Of a stretch of 64,000 nt of DNA, positions 8,044 to 14,957 are shown one piece after another. Origin of the DNA: Cryptosporangium aurantiacum (GTDB lineage: Bacteria > Actinomycetota > Actinomycetes > Mycobacteriales > Cryptosporangiaceae); the NCBI RefSeq assembly GCF_900143005.1, contig NZ_FRCS01000013.1, positions 1 to 64,000 of the forward strand, written 5' to 3'. The notes under the pieces are model-generated. The model had not been told where the DNA came from. It did not search any database and was given only the letters and a program-made list of their open reading frames with translations. Every line of letters begins with the position of its first letter. Positions within the stretch are counted from its first letter, which is position 1. A program made the position numbers and the translations under genes.

Positions 8044-8985
8044 ATGACCGAACTCGACGCCTACTCGCAGATCGTCACCCGGGTCGCCCGGACGGTCGGG
8101 CCGCACGTCGCCGCGCTCGCGGTGCGGAGCAGGCGCGGCGAGGGCGCCGGTTCCGCGGTCGTCGTGGACTCCGACGGCCTGATGCTGACCAACGCGCACG
8201 TCGTCCACGGCGCGGAGAGCGGACGGGTGGCGTTCGCCGACGGCTCGGAGAGCCGCTTCTCGGTGATCGGCGCGGACCCACTGTCCGACCTGGCGGTCGC
8301 CCGGGCGGACGACGCGCCGATCGACGGGATCGAACTGGGCGACGCCGACGCACTGCAGGTCGGGCAGCTCGTCGTGGCGGTGGGCAACCCGCTGGGGCTG
8401 TCCGGCACGGTGACGGCCGGGGTGGTCAGCGCGCTCGGCCGGTCGCTGCCGGCCCGCAGCGGTGGCGCGACCCGCCTGATCGAGGACGTGATTCAGACCG
8501 ACGCCGCACTCAACCCCGGCAACTCCGGTGGTGCGCTGGCCGATGCGAACGGACGAGTGGTCGGGATCAACACCGCGGTCGCGGGCATCGGCGTCGGCCT
8601 GGCCGTCCCGATCAACACGACGACCCGGCGGATCCTGACAGCCCTCCGCGCCGACGGCCGGGTCCGGCGGGCGTACCTCGGCCTGGTCACCGCGCCGTTC
8701 CCGCTGCCCGACGTGCTGGCCAGGCGACTCGCGGAGCGCAACCAGGGCCGGGCGCCGTCCCGGGGCCTCCGGGTCGTGGAGGTGGTAGCGGGCAGCCCCG
8801 CCGACCACGCCGGCGTCCGCACCGGTGACCTGCTGCTGGACGCCGGGCGCGCCCCGGTCCGGGACGCCCAGGGGTTACAGAAGCTGCTGTTCACCGACGC
8901 GATCGGCGTGCCGCTGCCGCTGACCGTCTACCGCAACGGGGCGATGGTCGACGTCATCGCGGTGCCCACCGAGCTCCCTAACTGA
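8044..8985 (+). CDS. cytosolic HtrA-like trypsin/PDZ serine protease
   Basis: 313 residues, S1C (HtrA/DegP-like) protease with no signal peptide or membrane segment, so it probably acts in the cytoplasm. The catalytic triad is visible: His52 in LTNAHVV, Asp82 in SDLAVA and Ser161 in NPGNSGGAL. A single PDZ domain occupies about 210-313, with the peptide-binding loop degenerate (RAYLGLV) and SPADHAGVRTGDLLLD. The start is ATG 8044 with GAGGAGG-like Shine-Dalgarno sequence just upstream. It is divergent from the phosphoribosyltransferase and convergent with the DUF427 gene, overlapping the end of that gene by 8 bp. Likely a quality-control or regulatory protease. Confidence 0.88.
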   Translation: MTELDAYSQIVTRVARTVGPHVAALAVRSRRGEGAGSAVVVDSDGLMLTNAHVVHGAESGRVAFADGSESRFSVIGADPLSDLAVARADDAPIDGIELGDADALQVGQLVVAVGNPLGLSGTVTAGVVSALGRSLPARSGGATRLIEDVIQTDAALNPGNSGGALADANGRVVGINTAVAGIGVGLAVPINTTTRRILTALRADGRVRRAYLGLVTAPFPLPDVLARRLAERNQGRAPSRGLRVVEVVAGSPADHAGVRTGDLLLDAGRAPVRDAQGLQKLLFTDAIGVPLPLTVYRNGAMVDVIAVPTELPN

Positions 8986-9742
8986 AGTGCGTCCGGGGCC
9001 GTTCCTGCCGCACGCCGTCGAGCGTGACGTCGACCTTCTCGTCGTAGAACGCGGCCAGGCCGGTCACCTTCTGGCTCTCCGGCAGCGGTGACCGGTAGGC
9101 CCAGACGACGTTCGAGTGGACGACCCCGGACTCCAGCACCACGTCCCAGTACGTCGCCGCGCCCTTGTACGGGCAGTGCGTGACCAGCGTCGACGGGCGT
9201 AGCAGGTCCAACCGCACGTCGGTGAGCGGCAGGTAGTACCGCGGCGGCAGGCTGGTCTCGAACAGGATCCGCGGCTGATGGGAGTCGGCGACGACGACGC
9301 CGTCGATGCTCACCTGGACGTGCCGGCTGCTGCTCAGGATGTCCACCCGCTTGTACGGGTCGCGGGGGTGGACGTAGACCGGCTCGTCCTCCTCCAGCCA
9401 CTCGTCCATCGACGCCCAGTCCAGCCGCACCAGGTCCCGCAGCTCCGGCACCGGGGAGTCCGGGAACAGCACGGCGGCCGACCCGAGCGTCCGGTCGGGC
9501 AGCACCACGTCCTGGACGGCGCCGTCGCCGCGGCTGGGCGACCGGCTGACCTCGCCGGTCGGCACCAGCTCGGCGAACACGTCGGCTCGCGGCACGTAGT
9601 AGGTCGGGTAGTACGGCTTCTCCCAGACGAAGAACGGGCGCCGGGTGTCGGCGACCACCCGGCCGCCGACCAGCGCCCGGACCCGCTTGAGGCCCGGCTC
9701 CACCCGCACCCTCCCGCGCTTCTGTTCGGTCTCGGTGGTCAT
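8978..9742 (-). CDS. DUF427 domain protein, two tandem domains
   Basis: 254-residue soluble protein with two copies of the DUF427 beta-barrel. The first covers about 20-115 (VRALVGGRVVADTRRPFFVWE, YYVPRADV). The second covers about 140-240 (VQVSIDGVVVADSHQPRILFE, YYLPLTDV, HCPYKGAATYWDV, AFYDEKVDVTLDG). The two-domain architecture and length are usual in actinobacteria. No catalytic function is established for the family. The stop overlaps the end of the convergent protease gene by 8 bp. No signal peptide is seen. Confidence 0.88.
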   Translation of the reverse strand: MTTETEQKRGRVRVEPGLKRVRALVGGRVVADTRRPFFVWEKPYYPTYYVPRADVFAELVPTGEVSRSPSRGDGAVQDVVLPDRTLGSAAVLFPDSPVPELRDLVRLDWASMDEWLEEDEPVYVHPRDPYKRVDILSSSRHVQVSIDGVVVADSHQPRILFETSLPPRYYLPLTDVRLDLLRPSTLVTHCPYKGAATYWDVVLESGVVHSNVVWAYRSPLPESQKVTGLAAFYDEKVDVTLDGVRQERPRTHFS

Positions 9743-9791
9743 GCGGCCGCCTCCTCGTCGGGTCGCTCACCGCATTCAACCCCGATTCGGC

Positions 9792-10985
9792 TCAGCGCAC
9801 CCGTTTCAGGTCGAGCACGTGCTGGAACCCGGTCTCCCCCGGCCAGGAGACGACCCGGTCCCCGAGCGTGACGCCCATCAGCACGGACGGCGCGTTCCGG
9901 ACCCGGCCGAGTTCTACCGTCCGGTTCTCGACCAGGTCGATCAGGTCGAGGACCTGCGTCCCGTCGGGGGCCAGGGTCTTGCGGAAGAGCGGTAGGTAGC
10001 GGTCGCGGATCGGCGTCAGGGAAGCGAAGTCCGTCCGGTGCTCGGGCCAGGACCGCCGGTCGGTGCCGTCGACGCGGACGGTCGTGACGTGCATACCGTC
10101 GTGGCCGAGCGCGACGCACCAGACCGGGCTGCACGAGTCCCGGAAGCTCGTCGCGGTGAACACCGCCGTGCGTCGTTCGCCGGTGCGGGTGTTCCACAGC
10201 GTCGTCGGAGTGCCGGCCGGGTGGTGGGGCGCCTCCTGGTTGTGCACGAGCCAGGGCCAGAACACGGTGAAGTACTGATCGGTGCCGGGCAGCAGCGTCG
10301 GCGTGCCGCCGACCGCGGGGATGATCCGGATCCCCTCGGGCGTCGGGCCGTAGATGACCCGGTCGCCGTCCAGCGTGAGCGAGAACGTTCCGAGCGTGTT
10401 GCTGACGGTGGCGATCTTCTGCAGGTGCGGTGCGTCGAGGCGTGCGCTCCAGATCTCTTCCGGTCCCGTTCCGCGGCTCAGCTGCCAGACCACCCACCTC
10501 GAGTTGGCCCGCACCTGGCTGATGTGGACGCTCGCGCTACTGGTCTGCGGGTACTCGACGATCGTCTCGACGCTCTCGGAGTCGTCGCTCAGGATCACCA
10601 GCTGCGCGGTCCCACCCGACCCGGGCGTGCTGGCGATCGTGCGCCCGTCCGGGAGCACGGCGTTCACCGAGAGCGGGCGGACTCCGTCGAGCGTCGACGG
10701 CACCGTCCGGACCGCGTCCGGCCACCGTTCCTCGGCGGTGGCGGGTGTGGTCGGCGCCGGGGTGTCCCGCCAGGCCCGCAGCGCTCCGACGGCGCCGGTC
10801 AGCACGGCGAACACGGTGACGGCGGCGGCCGCAGCCACCAGCGTGCCGCGGCGTCGTGCGTGGCGCCGGGCGACGGTCCGGTGCAGGTCCGGCGGCGGCG
10901 GTGGTGCCGCGTGCGCGGCCCGGTTCAGCGTCCGGGTGAGGACGACGTCCAGCGCGACGCCGTCCGGGTGATCACGGTCAGACAT
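9792..10985 (-). CDS. single-pass membrane protein, probable partner of the adjacent SigE-type sigma factor
   Basis: 397 residues. The N-terminal 45 residues are cytosolic and basic (ARRHARRRG). One transmembrane helix follows at about 48-70, then a large exported beta-rich domain whose repeated W-x-x and DG/RTG-type strands suggest a propeller (VNAVLPDGRTIAS, RVIYGPTPEGIRIIP, TTLWNTRTGER). It starts 8 nt inside the sigma factor gene (ATGTCTGA overlap), the usual arrangement of an ECF sigma factor with its membrane regulator. No zinc anti-sigma motif (HxxxCxxC) is visible in the short N-terminal segment, so an anti-sigma role is inferred from position only. Confidence 0.7.
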   Translation of the reverse strand: MSDRDHPDGVALDVVLTRTLNRAAHAAPPPPPDLHRTVARRHARRRGTLVAAAAAVTVFAVLTGAVGALRAWRDTPAPTTPATAEERWPDAVRTVPSTLDGVRPLSVNAVLPDGRTIASTPGSGGTAQLVILSDDSESVETIVEYPQTSSASVHISQVRANSRWVVWQLSRGTGPEEIWSARLDAPHLQKIATVSNTLGTFSLTLDGDRVIYGPTPEGIRIIPAVGGTPTLLPGTDQYFTVFWPWLVHNQEAPHHPAGTPTTLWNTRTGERRTAVFTATSFRDSCSPVWCVALGHDGMHVTTVRVDGTDRRSWPEHRTDFASLTPIRDRYLPLFRKTLAPDGTQVLDLIDLVENRTVELGRVRNAPSVLMGVTLGDRVVSWPGETGFQHVLDLKRVR

Positions 10986-11511
10986 GGCGCCTCCGCTCGG
11001 TGGTGAGGATTTCGGGCTGCGGTGGTGCGGCGCCGGGCGTCAGGTGCTCGCGAAGCGTCCGTAAGCCGCGCAGCGCCTGGCTGCGGACGGTCGCGCGACT
11101 GACCCGCAGCCGCTCGGCGATCGCGTCGTCGCCGAGCCCCTCGTAGTAGCGCAGCACCAGCACCGCCCGCTGCCGTGGGGGCACGACCGACAGTGCCCGC
11201 CAGACCCCGATGTCCTCCTCGGCCCGCTCGATGCCGGGATCGGTGGCCCAGCCCTCCGGGACCGCTTCGACCAGCCGTTCTCGCCGGCGTTTGCGCCACC
11301 AGCTGACGTGTAGCCGGGCCATCGTCGTGCGGACGTACGCCTCGGGATCGTCCCGGCGGCGGACTCGCCCCCACGCACCGCGCAACCGGACCAGGGCCTC
11401 CTGCACCAGGTCCGCCGCGTCGTGCGGGTTGCCGGTGAGGACGAAGCCGTAGCGGGTCAGCGCGGTGGCGCGCTCGGAGACGAACTGTTCGAAGCCATCG
11501 GGCTCCGCCAC
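10978..11511 (-). CDS. SigE-family RNA polymerase ECF sigma factor
   Basis: 177 residues. Sigma region 2 is at about 8-75 (FEQFVSERATALTRYGFVLTG, DAADLVQEALVRLR, YVRTTMARLHVSWWRKRRR) and sigma region 4 at about 105-155 (LPP-like VVPPRQRAVLVLRYYEGLGDDAIAERL, RVSRATVRSQALRGLRTLRE). This is the pattern of the actinobacterial SigE-like group. I prefer GTG 11511 because GGGAAGG lies 7-8 nt upstream; the alternative GTG at 11520 has that motif almost abutting it. The downstream gene overlaps by 8 nt and is probably its membrane partner. The target regulon is not visible. Confidence 0.88.
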   Translation of the reverse strand: MAEPDGFEQFVSERATALTRYGFVLTGNPHDAADLVQEALVRLRGAWGRVRRRDDPEAYVRTTMARLHVSWWRKRRRERLVEAVPEGWATDPGIERAEEDIGVWRALSVVPPRQRAVLVLRYYEGLGDDAIAERLRVSRATVRSQALRGLRTLREHLTPGAAPPQPEILTTERRRHV

Positions 11512-11584
11512 TGGACACACCTTCCCCGTCCTGAGAACTCAGTCCTTCCCAGGACGCGCGGGGCCTCACATCTGTTGCACAGTT

Positions 11585-12610
11585 TCAGCCGGTGATCTCT
11601 CCGACCGTGACCGAGATCGTGGTGGCGTCCCCGCCGCGCTGCACGACGACGTCCACCCGGTCGCCGGGCTCGACCGCGCGCAACGCCACGTAGACGTCCT
11701 CCACCGCCTCGACGTTCTCCGCGCCCAGCTTCGTGATCACGTCACCGGCCCGGATCCCGCCCGCCGCGGCGGGAGAACCGGAGGCTACCCGCACCACGAC
11801 CGCGCCCTTCTCGGCGTCCACGCCGAGCGCGTTGCGCACCGCGTCGGTGAGCTCGGTCAGCGAGACGCCGAGGTACGGGTGGGTCGCCTTGCCGCTGGCG
11901 AGCAGCTGGTCGGCGACGTCGACGACCGTCGCGCTGGGGATCGCGAAGCCGAGCGACACCGCGCCGGACGTCGGCGGGATGTAGGCCTCGTTGATGCCGA
12001 CCAGCCGGCCGCGGGCGTCGAACAGGCCGCCGCCGGAGTTGCCGGGAGAGATCGCCGCGTCGGTCTGGATCAGGTCGACGAGCGGCCGCCCGCCGGTCTG
12101 CTCGGCCGGGATCTGGCGTCCGACCCCGGAGATGATGCCCTGGGTGACCGTGTTCTCGAACCCGAGCGGGCTGCCGATCGCGAGCGCCACCTCGCCCGCC
12201 CGCGGCAGGTCCGACCGGATCGCGACCGCCGGAAGGTTCGTCCGCTCGGTCCTGATCACCGCGAGGTCGGCGATCTCGTCGGTGCCGACCACGGTTCCGT
12301 TGACGGTCGCGCCGTCGGCCAGCGTCAGCGTGACGGCGCGCGTGGTGCCGACCACGTGCTGGTTGGTGACGACCGTGTCCTTGCGGTAGACGACGCCGCT
12401 GCCCTGCGACTGCCCCGCGGTCACGGTGACGACGCTCGGCTCGACGACCTCCACCACGTCGGGGATCGACGCCCCGGTCGGCGCCGCCGACACACTGGCG
12501 GACGTCTCCGCGGCCGGTTCGGTGTCCGGTGAGCTCTCGGTGCACCCGGCCAGGAGCCCCGCACCGCACACGACCAGCGTGAACACCGCCCACTTCCGCT
12601 GCCGGATCAT
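11585..12610 (-). CDS. lipoprotein HtrA-type serine protease with PDZ domain
   Basis: 341 residues. The N-terminal signal peptide ends in the lipobox LLAGC, with Cys23 as lipidated residue, so the protease faces the outside of the cytoplasmic membrane. The S1C triad is His85 (VTNQHVV), Asp115 (ADLAVI) and Ser192 (SPGNSGGGL). The PDZ domain is at about 245-335 (YLGVSLTEL, SPAAAGGIRAGDVITKLG). It probably degrades or refolds damaged exported proteins. It is transcribed towards the sigma factor gene from upstream in the same orientation with a 73-bp gap, so it may or may not be in the same stress regulon. Confidence 0.9.
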   Translation of the reverse strand: MIRQRKWAVFTLVVCGAGLLAGCTESSPDTEPAAETSASVSAAPTGASIPDVVEVVEPSVVTVTAGQSQGSGVVYRKDTVVTNQHVVGTTRAVTLTLADGATVNGTVVGTDEIADLAVIRTERTNLPAVAIRSDLPRAGEVALAIGSPLGFENTVTQGIISGVGRQIPAEQTGGRPLVDLIQTDAAISPGNSGGGLFDARGRLVGINEAYIPPTSGAVSLGFAIPSATVVDVADQLLASGKATHPYLGVSLTELTDAVRNALGVDAEKGAVVVRVASGSPAAAGGIRAGDVITKLGAENVEAVEDVYVALRAVEPGDRVDVVVQRGGDATTISVTVGEITG

Positions 12611-12724
12611 CCGCCGCCTCCCTCTGCGTAATCGCGCAACTACGCTACGCGCGCGTAAACGCTAACCCGGGAGACCCCCTGACGCAGCGGAGGCTCAGCG
12701 CCGGCCGGAGGCGACGGCAGCAGC

Positions 12725-13147
12725 TCAGCGCCGTCGGCGGATGCGGTGCCAGACCGACGCCGCGGCCACCGCGACCCGGGCGATCACCAGGTCGGCGCGG
12801 GTGGCCGGACGCCCGTGCGCCACCGCGGTCGCGACCACCGGCACCGGCTCCGGGCCGGGCTCGTCCGGCACCGGACGCGCGGGCTCGACCTGCCGCAACG
12901 ACGGACGCGGCGCGAGCGCGGCGAGCGAGCGGGCCACCGAGAGCGCCCGCGGGTCGGGCCCGGTCGTCTCGGCGTCGTCGGCCAGACCGGCGAACAGGTC
13001 GGCCAGCGCGACGCGCAGTTCGTCGTCGCGCAGGTCCACCTCGGCCGACTGCCGGAAGCGCGACGCCGCGGCCCGCAACTCCGCGACGCCGGTGTCGTAT
13101 CCGGCCCGGTACTGGTCCCGCAGCGCGTTCCAGTCGACGTCCGTCAT
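12725..13147 (-). CDS. hypothetical protein, 140 aa
   Basis: Starts at ATG 13147 with a good Shine-Dalgarno sequence (GGAGGGTGAG) 7 nt upstream. The N-terminal half (MTDVDWNALRDQYRAGY, RQSAEVDLRDDELRVALADLFAGLADD) looks helical and acidic. The C-terminal half is Pro/Ala-rich, then helical and strongly basic at the very end (WHRIRRRR). No signal peptide or clear transmembrane helix. I do not recognise the family. It is divergent from the NUDIX gene; the 147-bp space between them presumably holds both promoters, but no clear boxes stand out. Confidence 0.6.
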   Translation of the reverse strand: MTDVDWNALRDQYRAGYDTGVAELRAAASRFRQSAEVDLRDDELRVALADLFAGLADDAETTGPDPRALSVARSLAALAPRPSLRQVEPARPVPDEPGPEPVPVVATAVAHGRPATRADLVIARVAVAAASVWHRIRRRR

Positions 13148-13294
13148 CTCACCCTCCGCCGGGATCCTCGACAACCCTCGGTTCCCAGGTAACCACCTTC
13201 CGCGGCGGACACTCACCGTCCATTGCGGATCTTCCGGGACGAAAAACCCGACACCCGGCGCATACTTCACAGAAGTGCGCGGGAAGATAGGAAC

Positions 13295-13981
13295 ATGACG
13301 TCGACACCACCCGACACCGCAGGCACACCGGGGGTGGACGCCCCCGACGGCCGCGGCCGCACCGGGCTCCACCTGACCGGCCGTGACCTGCGGGGCAACC
13401 CCCGGGTCGAGATCCTCGACGTCGAGCTGCTCTCGTCGAGCTGGTACGTGCTGCGCCGGAACACGTTCACGTACCGGCACAGCGACGGACGGGTGACCAC
13501 CGAATCCCGGGAGACCTACGACCGCGGCAACGGCGCGACGATTTTGCTTTACGATCCCGGGCGCCGCACGGTGCTGCTGACCAGGCAGTTCCGCTTCCCC
13601 GCGTACGTCAACGGCCACCCGGACGGGATGCTGCTGGAGACCGCGGCCGGGCTGCTGGACGGCGACGACCCGGAGACCGCGATCCGGCGCGAGGCCGCCG
13701 AGGAGACCGGGCACACGGTCGGCGACGTCGAGCACGTCTTCGACGCGTACATGAGCCCGGGATCGGTGACCGAACGGTTGAGCTTCTACGCGGCGCCGTA
13801 CAGCGCGGAGAGCCGGACGTCGGAGGGCGGCGGCGTTGCCCACGAGGGCGAGGACATCGAGGTCGTCGAGTTGCCGTTCGAGGACGCGCTGGCCGCGATC
13901 GAATCCGGCGAGATCGACGACGCGAAGACGATCATGCTGCTCCAGTGGGCGGCCCTGCGCGGCCCGTTCCGCCCGGCCTGA
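13295..13981 (+). CDS. NUDIX hydrolase of the ADP-sugar/GDP-mannose pyrophosphatase (NudK) type
   Basis: 228-residue soluble enzyme. The NUDIX box is near residues 120-142: GLLDGDDPETAIRREAAEET followed by GHTV, keeping the REAAEE core. RNTFTYRHSDGR and the dimer-forming N-terminal strand, plus MSPGSVTERLSFYAAPY after the box, are characteristic of NudK/ADP-ribose pyrophosphatase relatives. The expected reaction is hydrolysis of a nucleoside diphosphate sugar to NMP and sugar phosphate. The start is ATG 13295; the longer in-frame ATG at 13223 would run back into the divergent promoter region and lacks a ribosome-binding site. Substrate is not determinable. Confidence 0.88.
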   Translation: MTSTPPDTAGTPGVDAPDGRGRTGLHLTGRDLRGNPRVEILDVELLSSSWYVLRRNTFTYRHSDGRVTTESRETYDRGNGATILLYDPGRRTVLLTRQFRFPAYVNGHPDGMLLETAAGLLDGDDPETAIRREAAEETGHTVGDVEHVFDAYMSPGSVTERLSFYAAPYSAESRTSEGGGVAHEGEDIEVVELPFEDALAAIESGEIDDAKTIMLLQWAALRGPFRPA

Positions 13982-14049
13982 CGTCCACGCGCCGCCCCAA
14001 GCTCGTGGGATGCACTCGACTGCTCGATGCCGGCGGCCTGAGCGCGCGA

Positions 14050-14457
14050 TCAGATCTCGAGGCGGCGGAGCTGGGTGACGATCTGGGCGCGGGCCCGGCG
14101 CTGACCGCCACGGCGTTCGATCGCGCCCTCCAGCTCACGGAGCGTCCGCGCGAGCAGCGTCCGGTCGACCGGCCAGCCGAGGCGCTCGCACTCGTCGGCC
14201 CATTCGGCGGCGCCGCGGTGCCCGCGCGCCCGGTTGCACCGCCCGCAGGCCGCCAGTTCGTTCTCCAGCCAGGACGGGCCGCCCTTCACCCGCGGCACCA
14301 GGTGGTCGGTCGTCGCGCGCACCAAGCGCCCGAATTCCCGGCCGCACCACACGCAGGAGGCACCGTCCCGCGCTATCCGGGCCGCCAGCCGATCGGCACG
14401 GCCGACACCGTCGGTCACCACCGGCATCACTTCTCGTCCAGCGTCCATCACGTCCAT
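14050..14457 (-). CDS. HNH endonuclease domain protein
   Basis: 135-residue protein built around one HNH module with zinc-binding pairs. CVWCG at about 35-39 is followed by the catalytic-type TTDHLVPRVKGG and then NELAACGRCNRARG. A helical, arginine-rich tail follows (RTLRELEGAIERRGGQRRARAQ). This compact form resembles stand-alone restriction-like or phage-type HNH nucleases, although no partner is nearby. It is divergent from the glycine betaine catabolic genes with a 131-bp shared upstream region. The biological role is unknown. Confidence 0.82.
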   Translation of the reverse strand: MDVMDAGREVMPVVTDGVGRADRLAARIARDGASCVWCGREFGRLVRATTDHLVPRVKGGPSWLENELAACGRCNRARGHRGAAEWADECERLGWPVDRTLLARTLRELEGAIERRGGQRRARAQIVTQLRRLEI

Positions 14458-14491
14458 TAACGCTCACCCGATCCACCCTTGTCCTCTGCTC

Positions 14492-14536
14492 TTGACAGGA
14501 GCGATTCAGGCTCCGAATCTGTTGCGTAGGACGCAC
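14492..14536 (+). promoter_or_regulatory. putative promoter and operator of the betaine demethylation genes
   Basis: A consensus -35 box TTGACA (14492-14497) is separated by 17 bp from GAATCT (14515-14520), a poor but placeable -10 box. Immediately after it lies the imperfect palindrome TTGCGTAGGACGCA (14522-14535), where a repressor would cover the start site. The next plus-strand gene begins at 14589. The divergent HNH gene starts at 14457, so the site could also affect it. The prediction rests on sequence only. Confidence 0.4.
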
Positions 14537-14588
14537 AGCGTTCTGTATCACGCACCACCCCCTGCACCCCCTTCCCCGAGGTGCCGCG

Positions 14589-14945
14589 ATGATCCCGGTC
14601 TGCCGACTCGCCGATCTGCCCCGTGGGGAGAGCCACCGCCTGGACGACCTGACGCCGCCGATCAGCGTCTTCCACACCGAGGACGGCGAGCTCTACGCGC
14701 TCGACGACACCTGCACCCACCAGGACGCCTCGCTCGCCGACGGCTGGGTGGAGGGCTGCGCGGTGGAGTGTCCGCTCCACGCGTCCCGCTTCGACCTGCG
14801 GACCGGCGTTCCGGAGGGCCTGCCCGCGAAGGCCCCGGTGCGCACCCACGAGGTGCGGGTCGTCGACGGAACGATCCACGTCGTCCCGTCGACGGCCGCC
14901 CCGCACCTGCCCCCGGGCACCCGGCTGCCCGGCGTCCACCAGTAG
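14589..14945 (+). CDS. Rieske-type [2Fe-2S] ferredoxin
   Basis: 118-residue single-domain Rieske protein. The cluster ligands are Cys42-x-His44 (CTH) and Cys61-x2-His64 (CPLH), spaced as in bacterial Rieske ferredoxins of aromatic and betaine oxygenases. It probably transfers electrons in the cytoplasm. It is the first gene of a run leading to a dimethylglycine dehydrogenase-like enzyme, a sarcosine oxidase-like enzyme and a Rieske oxygenase. It may be the electron donor to that oxygenase, because no GbcB-like flavin/[2Fe-2S] reductase gene is present here. GAGG lies upstream of ATG 14589. Confidence 0.87.
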   Translation: MIPVCRLADLPRGESHRLDDLTPPISVFHTEDGELYALDDTCTHQDASLADGWVEGCAVECPLHASRFDLRTGVPEGLPAKAPVRTHEVRVVDGTIHVVPSTAAPHLPPGTRLPGVHQ

Positions 14946-14957
14946 TTGGAGGTAGCG

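Noticed and set aside
8044-12610. Treating the two HtrA-like proteases as duplicated genes
   Set aside because: One is cytosolic and the other a lipoprotein with different linker and PDZ sequence; both are common single genes in actinobacteria.
12725-13843. Reading the 140-residue gene as a 372-residue protein
   Set aside because: The extra upstream part is the antisense of the NUDIX gene, and a strong ribosome-binding site supports ATG 13147.
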